Assembly: GCA_039545295.1 (NCBI GenBank)
Contig: BCIK01000001.1
Coordinates: forward strand, 744,001-808,000
Length of the DNA stretch: 64,000 nucleotides
Origin: Udeniomyces pyricola
Lineage: Eukaryota > Basidiomycota > Tremellomycetes > Cystofilobasidiales > Mrakiaceae
Direction of reading: 5' to 3'
Both the position numbers and the translations under genes were made by a program. Below are positions 1-10,390 of the stretch, one piece after another (the first letter of the stretch is position 1; the number at the start of each line of letters is the position of its first letter). The notes under the pieces were generated by a model. The model was not told the origin of the DNA. It made no database searches and worked only from the letters and a program-made list of their open reading frames with translations.

Positions 1-1728
1 GAGGCGCCGGGAGCTGTTGTGGTGCCGGGACCAGCACTCGGTCCTGCCAGAGGTGTCTCTCGCTTGAGAAGGGTCATCTTGACGGGGATTGGCGCAGTAG
101 GTGCAGGGGAAGATGTTCCACTACCTCCTCCACTGTTACTTCCTCCACCTTCGCCTCCCTTCCTTTTTTCCCTTCGACGACTCCTCGCAGACTCTTTATT
201 TTTGCCGTTAGCCTCCCCATTCCCACCCGCATCGCTTCTCTTGTTTCCTTCTGACGCCGTAGCTGAGCCACCACCACCACCACCACCGCTTTGCTGTCGC
301 ATCGTGAGCGCCGCGGCCGCTTGCGCTTGAAGGGCATTCGTGTCAGGTGCCGACCGAGGCCGAGCGAGAGCCGAGCCCGTAGCAAGCTTCGATTTACTCC
401 TGCTCGGTCTCTCTTTCTTCTCCTTGTCCTTGCCACTTCCACTAGCCGTCGAGCCTGGTCCTCCGGACGCAGTCGGGGTCGTTGCGCCAGACTTGTCCTT
501 ATCCTTGGCTCCTTTGCCACGCGTCTTCTTTTTGGAACCAGAGGTGGTGTTTCCGGTGAGGTTAGAGGAGGATGAGCCGGAGGCAGCCGAGCCGAGCTGA
601 TGAGGTGGTAGACCCCGTTGGGCCTGTTGCGATTTGAGGGCAGCGGCTTTGCGTGCTTTGAGATGCTCCAGGAGAGGCGTCAGTTTCGGGTTGACAGGTA
701 CGGGAAGGGGAGCTGTTAGACATAACAAGGATGGACGCAGAGGACAGGATATAGGTTTCAATGCGGAGGATCAGGTCATATAGGGAACAAGTATGAAAGA
801 TTCGACTGAGTGAGACAAAGAATCGATACGGACTGGGCAATGCAGTCAAGCCATCCTCATTCTTGATGGGTGTTTTGAGCGTCTCGAGGAAGGAGAGATA
901 GTCGGGGTCTGTCACGGATGAGGAAGTAGCGTAGCAGACGGTGAAGGCAACATGGTTTGATGATAATGGTCAGGGTGAGTAAGCTGAAGATTGAATGCCA
1001 TCGCGGTGGAAAGAGGTAGACAAGGCGAGAGGAAGAAAGAGAGGAGAAACCTACCGTCATCGATAGTCCCGTGCTTCGGGTTTGGTCTTTTGCGGTCAAC
1101 TGGCACTTTTTGGTAAACGGCATACTCAACAACGGCAAAGGCCTCGTTGCCTATAAGGAAGGGTGTTTGATGAGCAAAATGGACACCCATAGGCCATAGT
1201 AAATGTAACGATCAGGAAGCAGATATGGACCCGTACCCTGCTTGTCCCGAAACATGTGCCCATCGTAAGCACGATGAAAGGCGATGAGAGTCTCAGATGA
1301 TTTGAAGAGGATGTAGGCACGCGAGAAAACGTTTTCTTTGTTCGCTCTGAGCAGGATATGGCGAGACAGAGGATTGAAGGGACAAGAGATGGCTGGGATA
1401 AGTCAGGGCAGGAGACAACGTGACCGCACGGCCGGTCAGGCAAGGAGAACGACGTCTGGGACACGGACGATTTGGCTAGCTTGCCTGGGTTGTAAACCTT
1501 CCACCCTGAGGTGTCAGGATTGACCCAAGGTTCGACCGACTTCCAAAAGATGTCTTCGGGTAGGTTGGGCGGCAGTCGACGGACGACAATCTTGAGCTTG
1601 GCGGGGGCATGGGTCGTGGAATGGGAAGCGTTGGCGGCCTTGCGAGCACGGGGTGGTTTGGACGTGTCGTTTTGGTGGACCCGTTTGGAAGCGTTGGAGG
1701 ATGGGTGGGAGGCAGGAGGAGGGACCAT
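1..1728 (-). CDS. UPF3: Nonsense-mediated decay factor Upf3 (C-terminus cut by window edge)
   Basis: Upf3 binds Upf2 and couples exon-junction or terminating-ribosome signals to Upf1 in nonsense-mediated mRNA decay; it shuttles between nucleus and cytoplasm. The Smg-4/UPF3 RNP-fold domain is visible from about residue 40: KIVVRRLPPNLPEDIFWKSV in the first exon, then NVFSRAYILFKSSETLIAFH and AYDGHMFRDK in the second, EAFAVVEYAVYQKVPVDRKR with GTIDD in the third, and DPDYLSFLETLKTP in the fourth. This matches the family order. From about position 700 down to 1 the protein is a low-complexity Lys/Ser/Gly-rich basic tail with a poly-Gly run, and it is still open at position 1. Start chosen at the ATG at 1728, just before the RNP fold; an in-frame upstream stretch is repetitive and unlikely to be coding. 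At least four introns are inferred. It is divergent from SIP5. Confidence 0.88.
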
Positions 1729-1890
1729 GGAGGCAGACGATGGATGGATGATGGATGTACTATGGCTGGTGGGTTGGGTGGCGACTGATGGATCGATCTG
1801 GACGGAATAATATGTAAGTAGGGAGTAGTGATGATGGATGAGGAGAGATAACGGATAACTTGGATGTGCGTGACGGGTGACGAGCGCATC

Positions 1891-1934
1891 GTGACATGTG
1901 ACATGTGACATGCGACATGTGACATGTGACATGC
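1891..1934. repeat. Six-copy 7-bp tandem repeat in UPF3/SIP5 divergent promoter
   Basis: The stretch is built from the unit GACATGT (one copy reads GACATGC and one is terminal), giving overlapping ACATGT palindromes and CATGTG E-box-like hexamers. It lies about 160 bp upstream of the UPF3 start and 280 bp upstream of the SIP5 start. A role as a binding array is inference. Confidence 0.8.
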
Positions 1935-2210
1935 ATCCCATCAAGAAGAGGCCGCCGCCGCAATCCATTCTTGTACTTACCCGACCCATCATTGCTGCTT
2001 AGAACCATTAACCAACCCCATCTGATTCTCACACGACCCAGCTATCCCCCTTCCCATCCCTTGGCTCATCCATCCAAACCCATCCCGTCACTACCGACTG
2101 CTCCCGAATACACCATCCACCTCTCGTCCCTATCCAGTCGAAGCAGTATCAACTTCTCCCTCCTCCTCCCCCCTTCTTCCCTATCACACCGACCTTTCCC
2201 GCAAGCCATC

Positions 2211-4449
2211 ATGGGCAACGCAGCGTCCCAGTCGTCGAGGTCGGCCAACAACTCAACCTCGGGACCTTCTGCCCCCTCGAGCTCCCTCCTCCCCCGCTCG
2301 AATCGCAACAGGGACAGATCCTCATCGACCGCAAGTTTCCTCCACAACGCTCTCTCGGGTTCCACCTCGGCATCCCCCCCGCAAGACGATCCTCTCCTCG
2401 ACGGCGGACATACTTTCCCTCTCGGCCTCTACCAGGCCGGGTCGGACGACTTCTCCAAGCCCATCGTCCGACAGCTTATCCTCGATCGCAAGCTCGCCCC
2501 CTTTTATCCAGGGCTCGAAGACCATGAAGACGATTGGGAGCAGATCGACATCGTCAAGGCTATCCGCGAGGCTCGAGCCGCCGTCGAGACCAAGATGGCT
2601 CAGAAGGCAGCCGGCGACGACGCCGAGCCCGTCGACCCGGTCGAGCCTAAGCAGGGCGCCCCGACAGACCGGGAGAAGAAGTCTGCCGCTTGGTACGGCG
2701 AGGCATCCGAATGTCCCCTGTACGTATGGTTTAGCAGAGTAATACGTATATGAAGAAGAAGAAGAAGAAGAAAATAAGGGGAAAGGGAGGCATGAGGAAG
2801 GGAAGTATGGAGGCTGAGTCTGACGTCTGCCGAGGACCGATGATTGCATTGCCTCACGCTTACGAATCCATTCTTGGTCGCTCCTTCATCTGCTCCCCTC
2901 CTGATTGATCCGATTTTCTCTCTGTCTTCGCTGTCGATAAAAGCTGTTTCCTCGTGAGTCTTGCATTCTCGCCAGCTCCTTGGATGAGCCCGTCGGATGA
3001 CTCCTTCGGCTCAGTTGACCGCTTCAGGCAGGCCACGCATACATTCAGAAGGCCCATCCTCGATTGAGCTAATCTCGTTCGCTTGTCTTTCCCCTCGTTT
3101 GACTCGTGTCTCGCTTCTTGCCTTCCTCGCGTTGCCGTTCCCCTTAAACCTTTTGCCAGTATTACCCAACCAATATCAACACTTCTCGATGTTGTGACCA
3201 ACCTATCTGCTCCGAGTGCTTTGTTCAAATCAAGCGGGCTGACGCGACTATCACTCACCTTGTAAGTCCCCCCCCCCCCCCGGCCGGCCAACGCTTGATC
3301 CGGCCGCGTCTTGATCGATTCCCATTGACGCATCCCTTTTGTCATTTCGCTCTCCACTGTGACCCTTTCTTCCCATTTCTTTTGCCGCGAGCAGGAATCT
3401 GAGCCTGCTTGCTGTCCCTACTGCATGGAGCCCAATTTCGGCATCGTCTATGTTCCTCCCAAGGTTTGTCGTATCCCTTGCTTTACGAGCTAGCGAAAGG
3501 TCGTCGGTACTGACGCCCGAAAGCTATCGGTTGACCTCGGAATCTTAATAGCCCCGCATAGAAGCCCCTTCATCCTCGGCTTTCTCACAAAACGACTCAG
3601 GCCTTGACATCTCAGACATCCGCAAGCCGGGAGAGAGCAAGCGTAGGAAGAGTGTCAATCATACAGCTATCGAGGTCGTCACCATTGGTACGCCTTTTGC
3701 TGCGCCCCTTATCTTTAGGTCAATCAAATGCTCAAATTCCAATCTTGCATCGTTTTCTTTGGGTTTCCAGACATGATTCGACCAGACTGGGAGACTAAGT
3801 TACTGGCTGTCAAGGCATTAGCAGCTCGACGTGCCAACAGGAGGATCGTCATGCGGCAGGTGCGTTGCTGGAAACATAACCCAAGGACTTCTTGGCTGGT
3901 GCAGCCGACGATTATCCGTACTCATCGCTTTGCATGTGTACATCATGCGTACGTTACTTTTAGGTGGGAGATCGTCTCATTCCTGTAGGTATCACCTCGT
4001 CTAGGGACCCGTTGGCGCCGCTTCAGCTTGGCCCAGACCTTGGGGAAGACGGGGGCTCAAGGCGGAGCAGAGGAGGCCGTCGATCCGGCGGTGGCGAGCT
4101 CAGTCAGCTTCTTTCGGGAATGGGGTTGAATGCTGGATCGGTAGGAGCTGGTCAGGATATCGAAGACGTGAGTTCATTAGTGCACATTCTCTCTCTGGGC
4201 GTGACGTATATGCGAGTCTGTCTGGTATTATCAAGCTATGAACTAACGACAAAGCGTCTCCTTTGCGATCTGATTGTCCTGGGTTTTTCACAGTTGATGA
4301 TGATGGAGGCGATGCGACTTTCACTTCTCGAGCACGAGCAGCAACAAGCGCGTGAAGCTGCCAATGCTGCTAACGGAACCCCAGGCAACGCGAACGCCTC
4401 TGCTGCCGGTGGCGATGCCCAAACTACCTCCAACTCAACAACGAGCTAG
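2211..4449 (+). CDS. SIP5: Sip5 family zinc-binding protein
   Basis: Sip5 of yeast interacts with Snf1 kinase and the Reg1/Glc7 phosphatase; its molecular role is poorly defined. The N-terminus MGNAAS fits an N-myristoylation signal (Gly2, Ser6), also found in the yeast protein. Next comes the family block [10 protein letters not shown] with [21 protein letters not shown] Cys-rich zinc module follows, assembled from three exons: [30 protein letters not shown] and [15 protein letters not shown]. Then [20 protein letters not shown], also a Sip5 hallmark. The C-terminus [17 protein letters not shown] resembles a ubiquitin-interacting motif and ends in an Asn/Ala/Thr-rich tail. Exons found: 2211-2719, a 10-nt exon 2944-2953, 3160-3261, then about five more, all with consistent phase. 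A 14-C run follows the donor at 3262. Converges on RPF1 across a 2.1-kb spacer. Confidence 0.9.
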
Positions 4450-6552
4450 AATCAGCACGCTATCACTCGCTCGCCTCATAGTATCCGATAATCCACTGAA
4501 ATTATCGCCCATCTTTTTGGTTTCCATCGTCCCACTCATCGCATTTATCGACATTTAGCTTCGACCCTTTTCACATCCCCTTTCGATCACTTCTTCACCA
4601 TTCTTCCCTTGATGTTCAGTTCATCACTCTCACGTTTGTCTGGATTGTTTGAGTTCTCGTCCTTGGCGATCGGCCTACTCCCACTCATCCCCTTCAACCC
4701 CACTCATACGCATTCGCTCTCGCACTCTTCCCCCTTTCTGCCTCTCTGCAGAGTCGCTTCGTTTGACGTTCTCTCCGGATCTTTTGTCTCCTTTTCGTTT
4801 GCTTCTATGGACCTTTTACTTCGCGTCGTCTTCCAATCAACTTTCACCTTCGCCCAAGTTTGATGCCCATTCACCTCTTTGGTCCGACATGCGATCGCTC
4901 CTCTGGCCTCCCTTTTTGCTTTCCCTTTCAATCCCTCTGGTGATGACGTTCCCCCTCCCCTTTTTTACCGCTCCTCGACTTCTACCCTTGTCACCTTCAA
5001 CTCTTTCATCTTTGTCCCACACTTCACAAACACACTTCCTCGAGCCTGTATCCATCGCCCACCTTAGCCTCACTCTCTCGGTTCAACTTACGTTTCGTTC
5101 TCCTCTCGGTTGTACTATATATCAGAGCCTCTCCTCTACCCGTACCCTTACCCCACTATCTGCGTCTCAAATACTACTCATCCCTCTTCTCGCCCTTCCC
5201 CCCCCCCCCGCCTTGGCTTTCTTTCCCTTTCACACTCTTCTTTTTCTCTTTGTACACCTTCCTTTTGGCATCGGTTTGGGGTTCCATGAGGGTCACTTTT
5301 CTTTTTCTTTCTTTCCTTCTCTTTTCTCTCCCTCTAGCTTCGTCCAGCTTCCCTGACTTTTTCTCCCTTCTTTCCTGCTTGATCACATCACTCTCTCTTT
5401 TGGTTTTATTCTTGGGAGGGGGGGGGGGGTGTTATTTTTCTTGCTCTCCTTTTCTTTGATTTCTTCTTCTCGTTCCACCGCCTTCATGATCCCTGAGGAA
5501 GTCAAAGAATCTCGAATTTCCCCTCTCAGTCCTTTGAACGTCGCGCCTAGCAACTCCTCCATGGTTTCTTTCCCTTTCCTTTCTTTTTCCTTCTGATTAG
5601 CTTCTCGCTGTTTCTCTCCCTTTTCATTTTCAACCTCTTTTCTTCTTAGATGAGACAAATTCACCAAAAAGAAAAAAAAAAACCCCAAGAGGAAGAGAAA
5701 GAAAGAGAAAGAGAGCAAGCGAATGTGGAGGAGAAAAGATGAAGACAAAGCAAAGGAAAAATTCGGATTCAGCAGGGGATACGAGTACATAGACGAACTA
5801 AATTGGGATGATCCAAGTCGAGAACTGTTTAATTTTTTTTATTTCTTTTTATTCTTTTACCCATTGACGTCATCAAGGCAAAAAAAAGCGCCGAATAAGT
5901 CGAGTGAACAGTCAAATTTCAAGATCGATCGGGTCATCGAGGCTCTTGACTGGGCTGAGCTGGACGGACACGGGAGATGGAAATGCCATATGGAGTGAGA
6001 ACAAAAAGAAAAAGAAAAGAAAGAACGAAAAAGAAAAAGAAAGGATCAGAAAAAGATGTATCATGAGGAGGGAAAGGAAAAGGAAGGGGGGGGGGGGGAA
6101 TTGGATTGGATTGGATGGGGCGTTGGAAAAGTCGAGGATGGTACACGTTGCACGAATGTAAGCAGGAACTGACGAAAAAAGCAAGAAGGAAAGATGTTCG
6201 TATCGAGGAAAAGCTTGAAGAGAGGACTGAGGAGGAGAAAGAAGGGGCCGGTAGGTGGGGGGGGGGGACAGGTAAGGTGCAAGAGTAGGGAGGGGGAAGG
6301 AAAGTGAAACCATAGGAGGGACAAATAGAAGAACGAAAAGAAATAGAGGAGAAAGGGGAAGGCAAAGAAGGGGGGGAGAAGGGAGCGAACGAGGGAAAAC
6401 AGATGATCCCCCTTCCCCTCTGTTTTTTTTTGCCTTGTCGGCTTTGATGTTTTGAAGGTTTGAAAGAAATTTGTGTGTGTGTTTTAGGTTTGTTTGTGAA
6501 ATGGTTTCGTTGGTTTGAATTGATGGGATTTGATCGATTGAATGCTTTTTTC
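4450..6552. other. Non-coding spacer between convergent SIP5 and RPF1
   Basis: Positions 4560-5640 are strongly pyrimidine-rich on the + strand and 5655-6400 strongly purine-rich, so each half is C/T-rich in the sense of the gene running into it. Runs of 12 C (5198-5209), 12 G (5418-5429), 13 G (6086-6098) and 11 G (6257-6267) are present. Open frames here (for example 4649-5356) are low-complexity Ser/Leu/Pro/Phe and look like a by-product of composition. It probably holds both 3' UTRs and terminators. Confidence 0.6.
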
Positions 6553-9069
6553 TTAGAGGAAGAACGTCCGTCTGGAAACTTCGAGCTTGGGCTGATGTTT
6601 CGTTTTTTGGTGGTGGTGGTGGTCAGGAAGTGGAAGCAAATGAATCAAGAAGAAAATGAAGATGTTGAGAAGAAGAGAAGGGAGAGAAATAAATAAACGG
6701 GAGTTGTCAGACCCATGAGAGCGAGATAAACGAAAAAAAAGAGGGGGATCTGAATTTGGGTTTGTTTTTCTTTCCTGGTCTTCCCGGAGGAACACTCACC
6801 TTCCATTTCCATTCGAATTCGCCCTGCTTGTTGAGCGGTGGGATGACACGTTCCCCATTCTTTCCGTTCCCATCCTGATCACCCCCTTCTTCCTCATCAT
6901 CATCTTCGTCGTCCTCGTCCTCACCATCCTTGTCCTCGTCGGATCCCTCGTCTCCCTCATCCTCCAGAGCGGCTTTACCCTTACCCTTCTTCAGATTCCT
7001 CTTCTCCACCTCCTCATCCTCGTCCTCGTCGTCCTCGTCATCGTCTTCCCCTTCAACCGTCGGGTTGACGGCGACCGATCCACCCGACGTGACGGCTGGC
7101 AAACCCTTGCGCAGCCAACGCAGCTTGAGCGTGAAACGCGGACCAATTTCTTGGAGCGCCGTCTTGTCAATGGATTTGAACATGTATCTGTCAGGGAGAA
7201 AGGGGGAGAGGAAGTGAAGGCCAAGGAGCACAGGGACGAGGAGCAGAGGAAGTTCAAAGATGTTGATTAAAATGGGATGTTTCTGGGATTGTGAAGAGCC
7301 ATTATCGAGACGCAACAGAAATGACACCACACACACAGACAAAAAAGACTCAAGAAGATAATAGGAAAAACAGAAAGCCGTTATACTTACCGATGCCTCC
7401 TGAAGAACAAGAAATCTCTCTGGTTATGGAGCGTGACGACCTGCCTGCCTTCGAACTGAGGCAACGGTGGGAACAAGCTCCCGAACAACTTGCCGATGCT
7501 CAACCCGAGTCGGGTCTGGAAGTTGTTAAGGATGAGCTCGGGCGAATGCGGCGTCGGTCGGGCGTGGCCGGAGATTTGCTTGGAGAGTTGGACCGAGGTT
7601 AGTTTGAAGTAGGCAGTGGGACCGACGGGGAGGTTGATGATGGTGATCGCGTCTAGAAAGAGATAAACGAGGGAGAAAGGAAGAGAAAGGGAGAAGAGTT
7701 ATTTAAGTATTGTTTCGATTAGGTAGCCCGGATATGTGGAGAACGGGAAGGGGGAGGGGAGAGTGGATACAGAACATGTATCAGAGGGGAAAGAAACAGA
7801 AGACTGACTAGGGATTTTTCGATCTTCGTTGATGACAATGACGGCATCGTAACCTCGCTTGCTAGCCCATCGACTGATCCTTCCAAGTTCGTATCCTCTG
7901 ATACCGGCCAAGAATGATGATCATCAAACACCCCAAGCCATTTGAACCCACTCTACGTTAATCATACTGAGCTGAAACGCTTTCGCCAGCAGCGAAGCCT
8001 TTGAAGCATGGCACTTCGCCTCCAATCTCTCTCCACCCTTTTGCCTTCAATGAAAAGACCAAGAGTCCTCAAATAGAGAGAGAGACAAGACGAACCTTCC
8101 AACAGGTCTCTTGAAGAACTCGCCTCCGGGGAAGATGCCCCTGAGTTCCTCGGCAAACGTATACGTGTCCCTGGTCGCTTTTGCGCTCGTCGTCAGGAGA
8201 ATCTTGGGGTCTCGACCAAGACCTCGGTTAGAAGGGATGGCATGGATGCCTCCTTCCGGATCGAGCTCCGGTTCGTTGATTTCCTCGAGGACAGCGCTTG
8301 AAGGAGGAGGAGCAATGGATTCATCATCGTCCTCGTCGTCTTCGGCGTCTGGATCGGACTCCTCGTCATCTTCACGAGGGAAAGGCGACTTGTGTTTCGA
8401 TGAGGACGCAGCAGCAGCAGTGGTGGTAGCTGTTGCCGATGCAGCTCGTTTTGAAGAAGCGGAAGCGGCGGTTGGGTCGGAAGTCAAGTAGGACGAGCCG
8501 TAGACTCGGGTGTTGTCGATCGTCTTGGGCACATTCGCCGCCAGACGCGCCTGAGGAGGGGTACGATGAGCAAAAGGCGCGTACGTATTGTGGGAATTGA
8601 TTGAGGGATTAGGTTGTAGAAGAGAGTAGGAAAGATGTTTGTGATGAGGGAGAGAGAGCGATGAAGAAAGAAAGAGAATCAAAAGGTCAGACCAGAGAAG
8701 GTCAAAGATTTCGAGTATCACACAGGTCAGCTCCGTCATAACTTGATAGTCTTTCAACACGCGACCCTGGTGGCCCTTCTCTTGGGACTGTGAACCCCTT
8801 GGACCGTCCGCGTTGATCTCTCCTGAGCTATAGAACCTGAGCTATCCTCCTACCCGACCTAACTCCAAGAGAAAGAAACAATATATATATATATATATAT
8901 AACACGTTGGACTGACCCGCTTCCTTTCGTCGCCTCCTTCGGTTTCCTCCTCGTCCTTTTTGATCTCGAGCCGTCGTTTAAGCTTGGCCTGGCCTTTCTG
9001 CTTCTTTTGCTTGCGGTAGACGTCTGAGCGCTTGTAGGCGTTCTTAATGGAAGAGGGAGCGGGGGGCAT
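6553..9069 (-). CDS. RPF1: Ribosome production factor 1 (Brix domain)
   Basis: Rpf1 is a nucleolar 60S assembly factor needed for 27S pre-rRNA processing. Exon 1 gives [20 protein letters not shown] and a basic Lys/Arg stretch typical of the family. Exon 2 has [15 protein letters not shown] and, after an acidic linker, the Brix start [10 protein letters not shown] with [20 protein letters not shown]. Later exons give [38 protein letters not shown] and the signature [20 protein letters not shown]. The exon near 6800-7190 reads [20 protein letters not shown], then a long Asp/Glu-rich insertion of about 75 residues, then EFEWKWK. A GTGAGT donor follows, and the last exon ends [11 protein letters not shown] with stop at 6553, matching the known C-terminus of the family. 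Without that last splice the frame would run into nonsense. Intron 1 carries a TA repeat. Start is the ATG at 9069, divergent from MRP10. Confidence 0.92.
8881..8901. repeat. (TA)n microsatellite in RPF1 intron 1
   Basis: About ten TA units directly downstream of the intron 1 donor of RPF1 on the minus strand. Confidence 0.9.
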
Positions 9070-9374
9070 GGTGACGGTGGGTGGGAGGAGAAGGGGGAGG
9101 GGAGGGGAAGGGGAAGGATGGGTTGAGTGGTGGGAGAAGTCGTCCAAGAGCTAAGTAAGCTCTGAGAGTCGTGTCGCCGTCGCGTTTCGAGGCGGCGCCT
9201 CTGAGATCAACGATGCCAAGGCTGTGTCAAGGCTGTGCCATACAGTTAGTTGTATACATGATCGATCATCACTTAGAGGGCGTGTGTGAGCGTATGAGGG
9301 TGTGTGTGTGTGTGCTGCGTCCACTCAATCATCATCATCATCATCCCCCTCACCAACCCACTCACTCAGCCACC

Positions 9375-10126
9375 ATGCACCCCACCGCCCCAACCATGGT
9401 TAAGAAGTACACCAAAGTCACTCGACTCAACGTCATCCCCAAAAAGGGTTCGTCCTTTCTTCGATCCGCCTCGCGTGCCCCGAACGCGAACCCAACCCGC
9501 TTTCTCTTGCCTCTTCCTCGCCTGACAACTCACCCTTCTCCTTCTCCCCAGAACCATACACCTTCAACTGTGGTGCTCAGTTCCAATCGCTTCTCTCCTG
9601 TTGGGCCGCGACCGGTGACCTTCGGTCTCAGAAGGATTGCGCTATCAACGCAGCGTCGCTCATGACTTGTCTCAAGCCAAAGGTTCGTTTCGTTCCTGTC
9701 CCAATCGTCGCCCGCCGCCTCCTTCTTGGGCACTTTCCTCTCTCTTTCCCCCCTTTCAAGGACAATCATGGGCGTCCTTTGTCTCTGTCTTTCTCTCGGA
9801 TATGGTCTCAATTTCCCTTATGTCTACTGATCCATTCATTCCAAAACCAATCTGACCACCCCTTCCCTGGTCCTCCCCTATGCTCATCACTCACTTGCAA
9901 CTCCACTAGCCTCCCAAAATAAAGACGGCCAAATCGTACGCCCACCAGACCCTCACTCGCTGTCTCTTCTTTCTCCGTCCTTCTGACTGACCCCTTTACG
10001 GATCACATGTTCGTATTCTGGGTTTCCCTTGGTTCCCAACTTTTGCTCGGTTTTCTGTTATGTAGGACGATCAACACCCACCTCACCCAACTCACCCGAC
10101 TCAAAGCCCACAAGAAGCTCCCGTAG
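9375..10126 (+). CDS. MRP10: Mitochondrial small-subunit ribosomal protein mS37 (Mrp10, twin CX9C)
   Basis: Mrp10/mS37 (CHCHD1 in animals) is a twin-CX9C protein of the mitochondrial 37S ribosomal subunit that enters by the Mia40 oxidative route. Four exons are inferred. Exon 1 (from 9375) encodes VKKYTKVTRLNVIPKK. Exon 2 (about 9551-9683) encodes PYTFNCGAQFQSLLSCWAAT and QKDCAINAASLMTCLKPK. Exon 3 is short and reads PPKIKTAKS, and exon 4 (about 10060-10126) reads TINTHLTQLTRLKAHKKLP and stops. The two cysteine pairs CGAQFQSLLSC and CAINAASLMTC each have exactly nine residues between the cysteines, the defining CX9C spacing. Length is about 96 residues, normal for the family. The start may be the ATG at 9375 or the one at 9396 (MVKKYTK); the second has the better context. 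Divergent from RPF1. Confidence 0.88.
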
Positions 10127-10390
10127 CCGAACCGAACTTCCCATCAATGCCTTTCGTTTCGCCGGCAACCTCTCTCTTCTTTCTCCTTCGGCTACTTCTT
10201 CCATACCTAGCTTATTCAATGAATTCTCCCTTCGTCCTTGCTAATCAATCTTGCATGGGATTTTGGTCTTGAAAGAATCCCAAGTTTTTCTCTCCCTCAC
10301 TCCTGTTACCAAAAAAAAAATCGCTTTTGTCATTCTGATCCTCACATTCATTCTCCTCCTCTTCCTTTTCTCCATCTCCTTCTCTTCAAA

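Noticed and set aside
4649..5356. 235-codon + strand open frame
   Set aside because: Composed almost only of Ser, Leu, Pro, Phe and Thr because the DNA is C/T-rich; no family resemblance and overlapping frames are equally open.
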